64,000 nucleotides of DNA from NCBI GenBank assembly GCA_000431815.1, contig FR889233.1:3607-67606 (forward strand), in the 5' to 3' direction. Below are positions 45,211 to 54,967 of the stretch, piece by piece. The position numbers were made by a program, and so were the translations under genes. The DNA comes from Butyrivibrio sp. CAG:318. GTDB lineage: Bacteria > Bacillota > Clostridia > Lachnospirales > Lachnospiraceae. How positions within the stretch are numbered: position 1 is the stretch's first letter; every line of letters starts with the position of its first letter. The notes under the pieces are model-generated. The model worked only from the letters and a program-made list of their open reading frames with translations. It searched no databases and was not told the origin of the DNA.

Positions 45211-46482
45211 TCATTCACTTTCATCCCAATAAGGATAATCCGTAATTACAAACTCTCCTGATGCATTTTTCTCTGTCGGAAGCTCGACATGAATCGTATT
45301 GCCGTCCGGAGGCATTCTCACAGCAACCACTATTGCAAATTTTCCATTACCGGCATCACGGACACTATCCACCCAGCTGTTGTATGATGCTGCACCCTTG
45401 CATTTTTTGCAGGCAACATACACATTATCCTTATATTCGATTAATTCACCGGCAGCTACTGCGCGGCTCAATGTTTTATCGGTGAATTCCTCCGAAAAAA
45501 CAGTAAGGAATTGTCTGCGGACATCTTCCATAGTGTTTATATAAAGATATGGCGGAAACATCGGCACATAATTCTGTCGTTTTAACCGGACCGGCTTCGC
45601 GCCGCCCGGATAATCGCCCGCGAAATTCAAACTCAGCCATAAGCTTCGCGCCTGGTCTGCCAGATTCATCGCATATGCGCAATATAAGGTTTTTCCCTCC
45701 TCAGGACAGAACTCATACCCATTCACGCCACAAAAGCTCTCAATTATTGCAGACTTATCGTTTTCATAATTTTCCCATATCGCAAGGGCTTCCTCGGAAA
45801 CTTTATCCGCATACAGGGCTATCGGATAGTTGTCGCGCGCGGTAATAAACCGGGTTTTGCCGTCCGATATGAGCTGTCCGGCTTCTATTCTGCCCTTATA
45901 GGAATCCGATGAATAACCATATTCATTATTATCAATAATAAAAAAAGTAAGCTCCCCACCGTCATTTTTATCAACATAAAATGACACCATTCCTTCGGAA
46001 AAATCCGCCTTAACTATACCAACCCACTTTTCCGGCAGTGTAATTTCATAAGTGCCGTCTGTAAATTTGGTTGAACTGATTCTTTCTGTTGTTATAAAAT
46101 CACGGAGCCCTTGTATAAATTTTGAATAATTTGGCGGAAATTTGTTAGTACCGTCGGCACTTAACCCGGTTCCGTCTTCCAACACAACGTTAAAATTCAT
46201 ACCGGTACCGTCGAGCGCATCCGGATTACGGCCATGAAAATCTGCCCATCCGCTTATTTTGCAATTGTCGAATAAATCACACAACTCACGGAAAAGTTCT
46301 TCGTCTCCGTCTATTGCACGGACAATATTACAGCATTCAACATTCTCCTGTTTTATATGATCCCATTCTCCTGTGACGATATAATATTCCAGATGAACAC
46401 CGTTGTCTGTTTTATGACCTTCATAGACATGTCGCCTTGCCGACATATCGTTTTGTTCCAGCCTGAAACTTTCAAAATACAT
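45211..46482 (-). CDS. Large hypothetical protein, possible IseA-like C-terminal region
   Basis: 423 residues without signal peptide or membrane segment. The first 140 residues resemble no family I know. The middle (about 140-260) reads like a small beta domain (GTYEITLPEKWVGIVK). The last 130 (YINTMEDVRRQFLTVFSEEF, VYVACKKCKGAASY) weakly recall the IseA endopeptidase-inhibitor domain, with a CKKC pair unlike it. Weak ribosome site. Unknown; the IseA link is low confidence. Confidence 0.6.
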   Translation of the reverse strand: MYFESFRLEQNDMSARRHVYEGHKTDNGVHLEYYIVTGEWDHIKQENVECCNIVRAIDGDEELFRELCDLFDNCKISGWADFHGRNPDALDGTGMNFNVVLEDGTGLSADGTNKFPPNYSKFIQGLRDFITTERISSTKFTDGTYEITLPEKWVGIVKADFSEGMVSFYVDKNDGGELTFFIIDNNEYGYSSDSYKGRIEAGQLISDGKTRFITARDNYPIALYADKVSEEALAIWENYENDKSAIIESFCGVNGYEFCPEEGKTLYCAYAMNLADQARSLWLSLNFAGDYPGGAKPVRLKRQNYVPMFPPYLYINTMEDVRRQFLTVFSEEFTDKTLSRAVAAGELIEYKDNVYVACKKCKGAASYNSWVDSVRDAGNGKFAIVVAVRMPPDGNTIHVELPTEKNASGEFVITDYPYWDESE

Positions 46483-46524
46483 AGCACCGCCTCCGTAATA
46501 AATATCAAATCCATTCCGTGTTTT

Positions 46525-46553
46525 TGAAAAAAAGGCCTGCCGCAGCAGGCCTT
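46525..46553 (-). terminator. Rho-independent terminator
   Basis: On the minus strand a stem aaggcctgc / gcaggcctt with a four-base loop is followed by a long T-run. It lies 23 nt after the stop of the gene ending at 46576. Confidence 0.88.
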
Positions 46554-46575
46554 TGCAATTCTGTCACCCGGCTGG

Positions 46576-46983
46576 TTATACTCTTTCCAGACATACCATT
46601 CCAAGTCCGTAAAGCAGGCAGCCGTCCTCTGTAACAGGAATTTCGGCAAATGAATCAACCTTTTCTCCGAGAACTTCACCCTCAATCTTGGTGTCATAAT
46701 AGAATTTCCCGTTCTCTTCTTTCCATACCGAACTGTCAACAGCGGCATATCCATCATCACGCACTGTCACTCCATGCTTGGCAGCCTCCTCACGCATCTC
46801 ATCCGGCACAAGCATAAGAGTGTTAAGTATGCCGTCCTCGGCAAACTCCGTCAGGTATTGCATCATTTCAATACTGTCCTCGAAACGCTCGTCATCCGGT
46901 GGGTTATCAGGTGTAATAACCATTTCTCCCTCCGGTGTAGGTACACGAATTTCCTTAACTTTCCAAATTCCACGAATATCCAT
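46576..46983 (-). CDS. Hypothetical cytosolic protein (about 135 residues)
   Basis: Begins MDIRGIWKVKEIRVPTPEGE, a lipocalin-like opening seen in small Firmicutes proteins, and continues with an acidic segment and a beta-rich end. No catalytic motif. A simple Shine-Dalgarno (AGGAATAAAAG) precedes the ATG. It has its own strong terminator. Function unknown. Confidence 0.7.
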   Translation of the reverse strand: MDIRGIWKVKEIRVPTPEGEMVITPDNPPDDERFEDSIEMMQYLTEFAEDGILNTLMLVPDEMREEAAKHGVTVRDDGYAAVDSSVWKEENGKFYYDTKIEGEVLGEKVDSFAEIPVTEDGCLLYGLGMVCLERV

Positions 46984-47068
46984 CTTTTATTCCTTTCTAC
47001 GTCATCGTAATCTCTGTTTACAATAGTTACATAACCGTCATTCTTTGATCAGCCAAACTTTATTCTGC

Positions 47069-47638
47069 CTAAGCCCATGGATTAGCAGATTTCGGAGTGC
47101 GCACACCTGTAAGCAGATACTGTTCCCACAAAAACCACTTGCCGTCAGATCCGCGCTGACGCAGCTTCACCGGTCTCGGATCATCCGCACCGCCGCAAGG
47201 GATAAACAGTTTCATATAACCCTGTTCCTCGCCTGATACATGATTGCTTTCGATTACAATCGTGTATGGCTCGGCAGGTGTATAATCGTTATCCGGTGTC
47301 GCTCCTCTGAAATATGTAAATGGAAGATAGGTCTTGCCATCACGGAAGCGATCATTAAGGAATGATATTTCCTGTCCGTTCAGCGGACGTGGTCCGCGAA
47401 GCCAGTTCAACATCTCGGTACCGATGCTTTTATCTGCTGCATATGCGCAAAGAGCAAGAACCGTAAGAGCCGCCGTTTTAAATGGCGTATCGAGGCTTGC
47501 CTCCGGCAGCGCCTGCATCTGAGCAAGGCTTTCCGGCAGTGACGTGAATGTAAATGTTTCCTGCTTGCTGCCGATAGACTGTGCAGCGGAATTTACCGCT
47601 TGTTTTGCTGTGCTTTTAAGTTTGTCAAAAATACTCAT
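47069..47638 (-). CDS. Hypothetical protein, DUF6935-like
   Basis: 189 residues, no signal peptide. Pattern MSIFDKLKSTAKQAVNSAAQ, then PFKTAALTVLALCAYAADKS and RPLNGQEISFLNDRF fits a family of uncharacterised clostridial proteins (I think DUF6935). The N-terminal amphipathic helix may touch the membrane. Lies 53 bases after the TPM-domain gene, and may belong to the same envelope-stress group. Confidence 0.7.
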   Translation of the reverse strand: MSIFDKLKSTAKQAVNSAAQSIGSKQETFTFTSLPESLAQMQALPEASLDTPFKTAALTVLALCAYAADKSIGTEMLNWLRGPRPLNGQEISFLNDRFRDGKTYLPFTYFRGATPDNDYTPAEPYTIVIESNHVSGEEQGYMKLFIPCGGADDPRPVKLRQRGSDGKWFLWEQYLLTGVRTPKSANPWA

Positions 47639-47691
47639 AAATCATCTCTCCTTTAAGTAATTTTTATTTTTATGCGGCCGACCTGGATACA

Positions 47692-48501
47692 TCAGAATTT
47701 GCCTCCACCGCCGCCATGTGTTGACCCTGATGAAGATGTATGTGTACTGCTTCCTCCGGAATCATCGTTTTTCGGTTTTGCGGTCCGTGTGACTGCACTA
47801 TACAGATATAAATCACGGCTTTCGGTAATATTCATACTTTCTGCTTTCATATAACTGTTCGCCGCCGCCTGGAAGCGCACGGTTTTGAGCTTACTCTTCA
47901 TATTTCCCACAGTAATGAAGGACAATATAAATCCGATTACAACCGCCACCGGTATCCATACCCAGCTTAACGGTTTCTTTGGCATATTACCGGAATCATA
48001 CGGGGTTCCGGCCCTTGCCTTTGTAATGAAATCATCGCAAAGTCCTGCAAAGTCGTCAAACGCGGCGGCATAATCGCCATCCGACAGATTCTCCTTTATC
48101 TCATCGCCGATGTATTTTATACCCGCATCGGTAAAAGCTGTAATGCCATATCCGTGAGTGGATATGTACAAGTCTCTGTCATCGATACTGATGAGCAGCA
48201 GCAAACCGTCCCGATTTTCGCCATAACCGTAACCGTTATAATCATAGAAATCATCGGCATAATCGGCCGGCGCAGTACCATCCAGCGTTTTCGTGGTAAC
48301 TATAACGATATCCATCTTCTGACGTACACAGATTTCTTCGAGTTTCTCATTAAGTGATTTTTCCTCGCGGTCTGTCAGCAGATCTGCATCATCCACAACA
48401 AGGTTCTTATTTTCCGCATCTTCAGCGGCTGCCGGAACTGCCACAAACAGACAGAGCACAAGAGCAGACAGAACCATACATATTTTGTTTACTATTTTCA
48501 T
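47692..48501 (-). CDS. TPM-domain membrane protein (YdjH-like)
   Basis: About 269 residues. Signal peptide, TPM phosphatase-like domain (about 35-165: VVDDADLLTDREEKSLNEKL, GYGYGENRDGLLLLI, DLYISTHGYG), one membrane segment (about 190-212) and a Gly/Ser-rich C-terminal tail (GGGGGKF). TPM-domain proteins act in envelope maintenance and photosystem repair; YdjH of Bacillus has the same design. I chose the ATG at 48501, with GGAGGAAA before it. Overlaps no neighbour; 16 bases from the zinc-ribbon gene. Confidence 0.85.
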   Translation of the reverse strand: MKIVNKICMVLSALVLCLFVAVPAAAEDAENKNLVVDDADLLTDREEKSLNEKLEEICVRQKMDIVIVTTKTLDGTAPADYADDFYDYNGYGYGENRDGLLLLISIDDRDLYISTHGYGITAFTDAGIKYIGDEIKENLSDGDYAAAFDDFAGLCDDFITKARAGTPYDSGNMPKKPLSWVWIPVAVVIGFILSFITVGNMKSKLKTVRFQAAANSYMKAESMNITESRDLYLYSAVTRTAKPKNDDSGGSSTHTSSSGSTHGGGGGKF

Positions 48502-48517
48502 TCTGTTTCCTCCTCGC

Positions 48518-49612
48518 TTAAAACAGTCCAATCAGATGCAGCAGCCACGCCACACCATAAACCGCAGCTCCGTACACAGCCGCCAGCAGAAATGTCCAGC
48601 GTTTCGCAGCTGCCTTATCCACCGGCAGATCTCCGACAAACTTTCCGGTCTGTCCGTTCATTGCAAAAGTGTATTTGTTTCCGTTCCACGTGGTATTGAG
48701 CAGCCATACGGGATACAGGGCATAACAGGCTTTGCCGCCATGAAACTGCATACTGCTGTTTTCCGTTGTGACCGTTGTATAACCCTGCACTGTTTCGGCA
48801 AATGACTCCTCTGTAGAGCGCTTGACGCGCTCATTGGCACGACTGATGCTGTCTTCAGCTGTAACATCATATTTATCTGCCATATAACCGGCAAGATATG
48901 CTGTCTGAAATTCCAATGCATCGTCAAAATTATAAGGTTCAATAGATTCCATCAGATCGTCAGCCATTTTGGATGAGCCGTCCACCGGAACATGCTCAAA
49001 GCCAATGCTGCCTCCACGGTGTACCATATAATAACTGGTTTCCGTATAATTATAATCACTGTCGCTCCAGGCACGCACCTTGGTTGCCCGATAGCGGATC
49101 TGTGCGTCCACGTCCGTATCAAAAAGCCAGAACGGAACATATATTCCCTTGATCTCATCGATGTGGTTCTGATCCTTAAAAATCTTAGGCAGAAGCCGCT
49201 TGCCGGTCAGATGTTTCATAAGCCCGGCCTTTGCAGCTTTTTTATCAAGTTTGAACGGCAGTACAAGATCAGGCTTAAGTGTCCCGGAGAACTGATTCAT
49301 CATTACTACGGGATTATCACAGTATGGACAGGATGTAGCTGCCGTATTGGCATCGCCTATAATCTCTCCGCCGCATGACTTACACACATATGAGCGCAGG
49401 CCATCGGTCTCACCATCCTGCCAGTTGCTGCCGGCTGCTGTTTCCCACTCCATTTGATCGGGTTGGTCTTTCTGCAGCTCAGCATCATAACCTTTGAGTG
49501 TCTCCATCTCAAATTCAGTATCACAAAAAGGACACTTCATCTTTTGGAGCGAACTGTCAAAAGCTATCGCACCACCGCAGCATGGACATTTATATTCCTG
49601 CAAAGTCTGCAT
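48518..49612 (-). CDS. Double zinc-ribbon membrane protein (YdjG-like)
   Basis: 364 residues. Two TFIIB-type zinc ribbons at the N terminus (CPCCG...CPFC, about 8-33; CKSCG...CPYC, about 75-105), a middle domain with LFDTDVDAQIRYRATK and HRGGSIGFEHVPVDGS, and one or two hydrophobic segments at the C terminus (WTFLLAAVYGAAVYGVAWLL). YdjG in Bacillus has this architecture and works with YdjH/YdjI. Weak upstream site; lies between the TPM and SPFH genes. Confidence 0.85.
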   Translation of the reverse strand: MQTLQEYKCPCCGGAIAFDSSLQKMKCPFCDTEFEMETLKGYDAELQKDQPDQMEWETAAGSNWQDGETDGLRSYVCKSCGGEIIGDANTAATSCPYCDNPVVMMNQFSGTLKPDLVLPFKLDKKAAKAGLMKHLTGKRLLPKIFKDQNHIDEIKGIYVPFWLFDTDVDAQIRYRATKVRAWSDSDYNYTETSYYMVHRGGSIGFEHVPVDGSSKMADDLMESIEPYNFDDALEFQTAYLAGYMADKYDVTAEDSISRANERVKRSTEESFAETVQGYTTVTTENSSMQFHGGKACYALYPVWLLNTTWNGNKYTFAMNGQTGKFVGDLPVDKAAAKRWTFLLAAVYGAAVYGVAWLLHLIGLF

Positions 49613-49642
49613 GATAACAACTCCTTTCCCGCAAACATCGTG

Positions 49643-50800
49643 TTACGGCATTATATTTTCAGGTTTTTTCGCTCCGCAGTTCTGACAGAAATTGCCATTG
49701 TTTACTGCGCCGCATGTACATCTCCAGCCGCCCGCTGCCTGCTGTGGCTGAACAGGCTGCTGCTGCGGCTGAAAAGGCTGTTGCTGTGCCTGCTGGCCCA
49801 TTGCAAATAAGTTCTGTGCATTCATCGCACCGCCTGTGTTCATAGCCATGCCCATACCCATGAATCCGGTCATGGCTCCTGCCTCATTGGATGCCGCTGC
49901 CTTCATGGCATCTGCCTGTGCACCGACAAGAGTTGCCGCCGCCATAGTAGGGTCGCGCATAATAGCCGTACGCTGAGCCTGTTTAATCATTTCTGCATCC
50001 TCTTCCGGCAATGTTACCGATCCCAATGCGATACTGACAACTTTTAATCCTCTTAATTTTCCCCATTTTTCGGAAAGTGCCGTGTTCATGGCATTTTCAA
50101 GTTCCGTATTGTGCGTTACTATCTGATTTGGACGAAGTTCCAAGTCGGATAACCTTCCGAATGCCGGCTGTAAAGCACTGACGAACTCGGTTTTCAGCTG
50201 ACTGTCCAGTTCCTCACGGCAATACTCCTGCTCCACGTTACCGCAGACATTGGCATAAAACAGAAGCGGGTCGGCTATTTTGTATGAATAGACACCGGAA
50301 CAGCGCACGGATACATCCAGATCCAGTCCGATTTTGGAATCGACCACACGGAACGGAATAGGATTCGGTGTCCCGAATTTGTTATCAATAAGCTCTTTCG
50401 TATTAAAATAATAAACTCTCTGATCCTTTCCGGTATCTCCGCCATAAGTAAATCGCTTACCGAGGGTCATAAAAGACTGCTTTATGCTCTCGCCGAGGTT
50501 TCCGGCGAAAATTGACGGCTCGGTTGACGTATCATATGTAAATTCACCGGGCTCTGCGCAGACCTCCACTATCTTGCCCTGCTCTACGATAATCATGCAC
50601 TGTCCGTCGGCAACAGCAATACCTGAACCGTTGGAGATGATATTATCGTTACCTTTTGTATTGGAGGAACGTCCGCTGATCTGCTTCTGTCCCTTGGTAA
50701 CAAGTACCTCCTTAGGCATTGACTCACAATAGAAAAACTCTTTCCACTGGTCGGCAAGAGTGCCTCCCAACGCACCTATACCTGCTTTAATAAGTCCCAT
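49643..50800 (-). CDS. SPFH-domain protein with C-terminal zinc ribbon (YdjI-like)
   Basis: 385 residues. SPFH/flotillin-related domain of the YdjI (virion-core-like) group at about 30-290 (RPFRV/VVDSKIGLDLDVSVRCSG, LRPNQIVTHNTELENA), a Met/Ala/Gly-rich stretch, a Gln/Pro-rich linker (QQPFQPQQQPVQPQQ) and a zinc ribbon (CTCGAV...CQNCGAKKPE). SPFH proteins organise membrane domains; YdjI belongs to a Bacillus operon with PspA. AAGGAG precedes the ATG. No PspA gene is present here. Confidence 0.88.
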   Translation of the reverse strand: MGLIKAGIGALGGTLADQWKEFFYCESMPKEVLVTKGQKQISGRSSNTKGNDNIISNGSGIAVADGQCMIIVEQGKIVEVCAEPGEFTYDTSTEPSIFAGNLGESIKQSFMTLGKRFTYGGDTGKDQRVYYFNTKELIDNKFGTPNPIPFRVVDSKIGLDLDVSVRCSGVYSYKIADPLLFYANVCGNVEQEYCREELDSQLKTEFVSALQPAFGRLSDLELRPNQIVTHNTELENAMNTALSEKWGKLRGLKVVSIALGSVTLPEEDAEMIKQAQRTAIMRDPTMAAATLVGAQADAMKAAASNEAGAMTGFMGMGMAMNTGGAMNAQNLFAMGQQAQQQPFQPQQQPVQPQQAAGGWRCTCGAVNNGNFCQNCGAKKPENIMP

Positions 50801-50848
50801 AATATAATTGCTCCTTTCAAGTTGTAATATATTTACCGGCCAAAGCCG

Positions 50849-51757
50849 TTAAATAACAATTTTCCATATATCATCTATAGCATCATATACATACACAAGA
50901 TTGCCGCATACTCCGTAATAATATTCTCTGACAAACTGCTCATCTCTGTCAGTACCGAGAGCAAATACCATACAGGTGTTGCCTTCAATCAGCTGCGTAT
51001 CTCCTGTATACATAATCTTCATCCCTTGTTCGACGGCCGTTTTTACTTCATCAACCTTCATAAGGATTTCTTCAGCATTTTGAACCGGCTGCTCGTCAGG
51101 TAATTTCTCATATATTGAGAAATCATACACTCCCGTGATTCCCGGTATGTGCCCGTTTTCCATAGATAGTGATGGATGGAACTCAATGGCTCCACCGCCA
51201 TCTGTAACGGTAATTAACACATTGGAATATATTTCGCTGAAATTACACCGCAGTAAGAGCGCATCGCCCGGATTTCCCACATACAGCGGCTTGCTCTTAT
51301 CATCCGCATATCCGCCGTCTTCAGTCATGGCAGACATATACACCGTTATCACACCTCTATCATTGGGCGGCACAATTGCATACAATTCCTGTCCTTCTGT
51401 TATGTAAATCGGTGCTGATGCCAGAACCGGATATTTTACCCCTGTTTTGCTGTCCGTAAAACAGGTGCGCAGATCAAATTCCGAACTCTCTCTGTCGACA
51501 TATCCGATAAAGGTTATATCTGCCATGCTGCCGTTTTGATTTATTTCATCCTGCAATGCCGTTAAAGCGGGATCATGTGCTTCGGTGGTATCCGTCTCAT
51601 CGATGGTACTTTCGTCAGGAACCACGTTCTCTTCTGTGTCTGATGTTTTATTCCCCGGCAGCGCCGCGCATCCGCATAAAATACAGATAAGTAATATAAC
51701 TTCACAAAGTAACAGCGCTGCGGGCATATTTTTTCTTCGTTTTCTGATTATCACCAA
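50849..51757 (-). CDS. Putative lipoprotein of unknown function downstream of the dockerin gene
   Basis: 302 residues. The start is a TTG (51757) or GTG (51754) overlapping the dockerin gene end (tttGGTGA), with GAGGAAAGG upstream, so it is translationally coupled to that gene. A basic start (RKRRKN), hydrophobic segment and Cys (CILCGC) suggest a lipoprotein; a Glu/Asp/Thr linker follows, then a domain of about 230 residues of unknown family. The coupling suggests it works with the dockerin protein. Confidence 0.75.
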   Translation of the reverse strand: MVIIRKRRKNMPAALLLCEVILLICILCGCAALPGNKTSDTEENVVPDESTIDETDTTEAHDPALTALQDEINQNGSMADITFIGYVDRESSEFDLRTCFTDSKTGVKYPVLASAPIYITEGQELYAIVPPNDRGVITVYMSAMTEDGGYADDKSKPLYVGNPGDALLLRCNFSEIYSNVLITVTDGGGAIEFHPSLSMENGHIPGITGVYDFSIYEKLPDEQPVQNAEEILMKVDEVKTAVEQGMKIMYTGDTQLIEGNTCMVFALGTDRDEQFVREYYYGVCGNLVYVYDAIDDIWKIVI

Positions 51758-54700
51758 AGCAAATCCTTTCCTCTTGCATGGGCATTGATTTTACCAACAT
51801 CACTTGTATTTATCCTACCGTCTCCGTTAATATCGGCACAGATAAATTCATTGCCTTTAAGTACGGAAGTACCTCTTGCATGGGCATTTGCCCTGCCTAC
51901 ATCACTGGTGTTGACTTTGCCGTCCCCGTTGATATCGCCTTTCAGATGTATTTTTACATTCTGCGTTACCGACTGGTTTCCTACTGTAATCGCATACTCC
52001 CGTGTGACATGATTTTTCTTCGACACTTTCATGGTGTAAGTACCGGAAGCAATGCCTGAAATAGTATATCTGGCAGAATTTCCCTTCACACTTGTGCTGT
52101 ATGCTGCCGTAGACGATCCGCTTTTGAACAGCTGCACCGTAACCGTATCTGTATTTGAGTTAAAGCTCGTTACCGTACCGGTAACAGATCCGCGGGCATT
52201 TGGGTCTTCCACCTTATAGGAGTCATACAGCTGCCAGATGAAACCATCCTCATCGTCCATATTGTTCAGCCATGCATTTGCACTCTTATTGTTTACCACA
52301 AAATCTCTATTGTTTTTCGGGTATACATGGCCATGTTCTGTGGCACCCTCAAACGCAATCTTAAGATCTATGGTATACCATTTTCCTACTTCAAATTTAT
52401 CATATGTTCCCATTGGTTTGCCGTCAGGTCCCAGCCATTGCATCGACACCACCTTTGTGTTTGCCGGAATTCTCGTAGGTGCAGCATAGCCGACATTTGC
52501 AGCAGGGCGGTCACCCAGAACGGGTTCCTTTATGTCAATATTGATGCCGTACTCCTTTCCCTCGCAGTTAGCCTCCAGCACATTTTCAATCCTGTATTTC
52601 TGAATTATTGGTGAATAAGAATACCAGTCACCCTTATAAATTACATTATATGTAACTGCCTTATCAAACATCCCATTGGCTCTGTATCCTTCAGGTAATG
52701 TCACTTTTATCGGTGTGTTATCTGTAAGATAATAGCCATACCCCGGATCGATATCAAAATACACATAATATAGTTCGTCTTCTTTCATAATGCTGATCTC
52801 TACACCATATGTGCCAATGGCTTCATATACAACCGTATTCTTAAATTTATACTTTGACGATGCATCCGATACTATTTCCGTATACCAGGTATTGCCACCA
52901 AGCCGGAACTCCTTTAAAGTACCTCGAACTTCGGTAAGCTTGCGCTTCGCCACGAGTTCGATATAAATGCTGTCATTACTATCATTCACATCCTTATACG
53001 AAACTTCTGTATGCTCTACATTCACACTTACTGTGCCGGATACCGATTCAACCTGTCCGGCGAATTGATATCCGTGCCGTGCATATACCCAGAATCCCAT
53101 GGTATAAGTGTCACTGCCGGAATTGTAATACCACTCGGATGGGATGTCATGTTGACTGCGGGTATAACATTTGGATAATGTATCAGTTTGAAATGATATC
53201 CTGTGGTTGTCTTTGGTTGCTTCAGTAAACTCGCCACCATCCTGCTGAAATTTTATATTCCATATATAGCGGGTGCCGCTGACTGAATTCTCCATCAACA
53301 CTTCGTAGTAACTGACATCATAATACAGGTAATTCATGCTAAAGAGTTCACAATCTTTCAGTTGTCTCGTCGAGTCAAAAATATTCCTGTCCGGATCATT
53401 TGCCGGCATACAGATCCATACGAACTCTATCGTATGTCTTCCGGTTCTGTCCACATAAAAATCATCCAGATAAGCAGCCTCATATTTGCCCGTTCCGGGT
53501 TCACGAAGGCGGATAAAGAAATAGAATTCCAATCTGCCGGCATCCTTTAGCTTCTGCATCCATTGAGGCACATATGTGGCATCCGCAGAGATTTCATATC
53601 CCAGGCCAGCCTCCAGCCCTTCCACCAGTTTGCCCTTCTGTAATATCTGATTGTTGAGACTGTAACGCAGACGCGGTACATCGTTGCTATGATCTATGGT
53701 AAAACTATAGTTGCCTTCACTATCGGTGTTTCCTCTTGCATACCATTCACTGCCAATCTTACCGTTATTCTTATAATACTTAAACACCTTCACCGGATCG
53801 GTTTCTCCGTTATTACCGAAGATTATCAATTTGTCCATGCCACGATCTACGCCAACAGATATCTTCTTTGCATTAAGGATTTTAAGGTTGTTCATATGAC
53901 AGCCCCACGCGGCGGCATTGGCTATAGGGTTATGTATAGCCAGATAGATATTATTGGTGGTATCAATAGTGAGTGCAACCGTTGGAATCAGCGAGACGAC
54001 GTTTCTGTATTTATTGCCACAGCTGATAGCCAGACCCGCATCTTCCCCTATTACTGTACTTTTCGCCACGATTGCATAATCGGGACTTGTTTTTTGGGGG
54101 GATTGTGTCGTGATGATTCTAAGGCTTCCGTATCCACACAATTCAAATGAACCACTACTTCCCAAATTGCCCTCTGACTTCGCCAAATCAATAACTGCAC
54201 CGGTAGCACCTTCCTTAGGACAGAATCCGGTCTTGTTTTTATAACGGGTGCTGTGGCGGAAGGTGACATTGACGTCATCGGTAACCCTGATTTTCAGGTC
54301 GACACCGGGAGCGTAAATAGCGGAATACTTCTGGTTGTCGAAAAGTATCAGTGTCAGAGGCCATCCACTTAATTCCGAAAAATCAAAGAAATCATCCTCA
54401 TATCGCGTCCAATACAGAAGGATGCCGCTTGAGTATGCCACATACCGGTCGAGATTCTTTTCTTTCTTAAGACTTTCAACCAGGGTAGTGTTTTCATAAT
54501 AATTCTTCTCTTGTAAACTGATTCGAATTTTATGCACACTGCCGTCCGAATAGAACTTATAGCGGAATCCGGGTGTTATCACTTTTCCCTCTATCAGTTT
54601 TCTTAACTCGGGATATACAGCAGTAACGACTTGTGCTTCCTCATTGCAAGCTGTGGCCTGCACTTCTTTGTCAGAAGTACTGATTTCATTGCTGCCATCA

Positions 54701-54801
54701 TTCTTTGCACTGGCTGACGACATAGACAACGGCAGTATGCCTATGGTCATTATCACTGCCAGCAATAAACTGAGCCATCGTTTTCGTTTACTTGTTTTCA
54801 T
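51751..54801 (-). CDS. Large secreted protein with CarboxypepD-reg-like domain and C-terminal type I dockerin
   Basis: About 1016 residues. Clear signal peptide (RWLSLLLAVIMTIGILPLS, cleavage near ASA). A long central region with several beta-rich stretches holds no catalytic domain I recognise. At about 875-940 lies a carboxypeptidase-regulatory-like Ig fold (VTGTVTSFNSNTDTVTVQLF). The last 65 residues are a dockerin: two calcium loops DINGDGKVNTSD and DINGDGRINTSD. The dockerin should bind a cohesin, and the neighbouring gene encodes one. I chose the ATG at 54801, with GGAGGAAG upstream. Confidence 0.85.
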   Translation of the reverse strand: MKTSKRKRWLSLLLAVIMTIGILPLSMSSASAKNDGSNEISTSDKEVQATACNEEAQVVTAVYPELRKLIEGKVITPGFRYKFYSDGSVHKIRISLQEKNYYENTTLVESLKKEKNLDRYVAYSSGILLYWTRYEDDFFDFSELSGWPLTLILFDNQKYSAIYAPGVDLKIRVTDDVNVTFRHSTRYKNKTGFCPKEGATGAVIDLAKSEGNLGSSGSFELCGYGSLRIITTQSPQKTSPDYAIVAKSTVIGEDAGLAISCGNKYRNVVSLIPTVALTIDTTNNIYLAIHNPIANAAAWGCHMNNLKILNAKKISVGVDRGMDKLIIFGNNGETDPVKVFKYYKNNGKIGSEWYARGNTDSEGNYSFTIDHSNDVPRLRYSLNNQILQKGKLVEGLEAGLGYEISADATYVPQWMQKLKDAGRLEFYFFIRLREPGTGKYEAAYLDDFYVDRTGRHTIEFVWICMPANDPDRNIFDSTRQLKDCELFSMNYLYYDVSYYEVLMENSVSGTRYIWNIKFQQDGGEFTEATKDNHRISFQTDTLSKCYTRSQHDIPSEWYYNSGSDTYTMGFWVYARHGYQFAGQVESVSGTVSVNVEHTEVSYKDVNDSNDSIYIELVAKRKLTEVRGTLKEFRLGGNTWYTEIVSDASSKYKFKNTVVYEAIGTYGVEISIMKEDELYYVYFDIDPGYGYYLTDNTPIKVTLPEGYRANGMFDKAVTYNVIYKGDWYSYSPIIQKYRIENVLEANCEGKEYGINIDIKEPVLGDRPAANVGYAAPTRIPANTKVVSMQWLGPDGKPMGTYDKFEVGKWYTIDLKIAFEGATEHGHVYPKNNRDFVVNNKSANAWLNNMDDEDGFIWQLYDSYKVEDPNARGSVTGTVTSFNSNTDTVTVQLFKSGSSTAAYSTSVKGNSARYTISGIASGTYTMKVSKKNHVTREYAITVGNQSVTQNVKIHLKGDINGDGKVNTSDVGRANAHARGTSVLKGNEFICADINGDGRINTSDVGKINAHARGKDLLW

Positions 54802-54857
54802 CTTACTTCCTCCTTCACACATACATTTGTTTTCAGATCCGTATACTTGTAACATTA

Positions 54858-54899
54858 CTTTTCCAAAAAAAACCAATCACTTGATTTCCTTTGGAAAAG
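54858..54899. promoter_or_regulatory. Nested palindrome upstream of the dockerin gene
   Basis: Outer arms cttttccaaa (54858-54867) and tttggaaaag (54890-54899) enclose an inner palindrome aatcacttgatt. It lies between the terminator-like hairpin and the ATG of the dockerin gene and may be an operator or a leader stem. Confidence 0.5.
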
Positions 54900-54938
54900 C
54901 AAAAGGGTGAAGGCAGATGGCATCCGCCCCACCCTTTG
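54900..54938 (-). terminator. Terminator-like hairpin between the cohesin and dockerin genes
   Basis: On the minus strand a long stem (outer caaagggtg / cacccttttg, inner ggcggatg / catctgcc with one mismatch) is followed by TTTTGCTTTTCC. It lies 30 nt after the cohesin-gene stop. It would separate the two genes' transcripts at least partly. Confidence 0.65.
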
Positions 54939-54967
54939 CCTGATTCTTTCTGATTGGATTTCAGATA

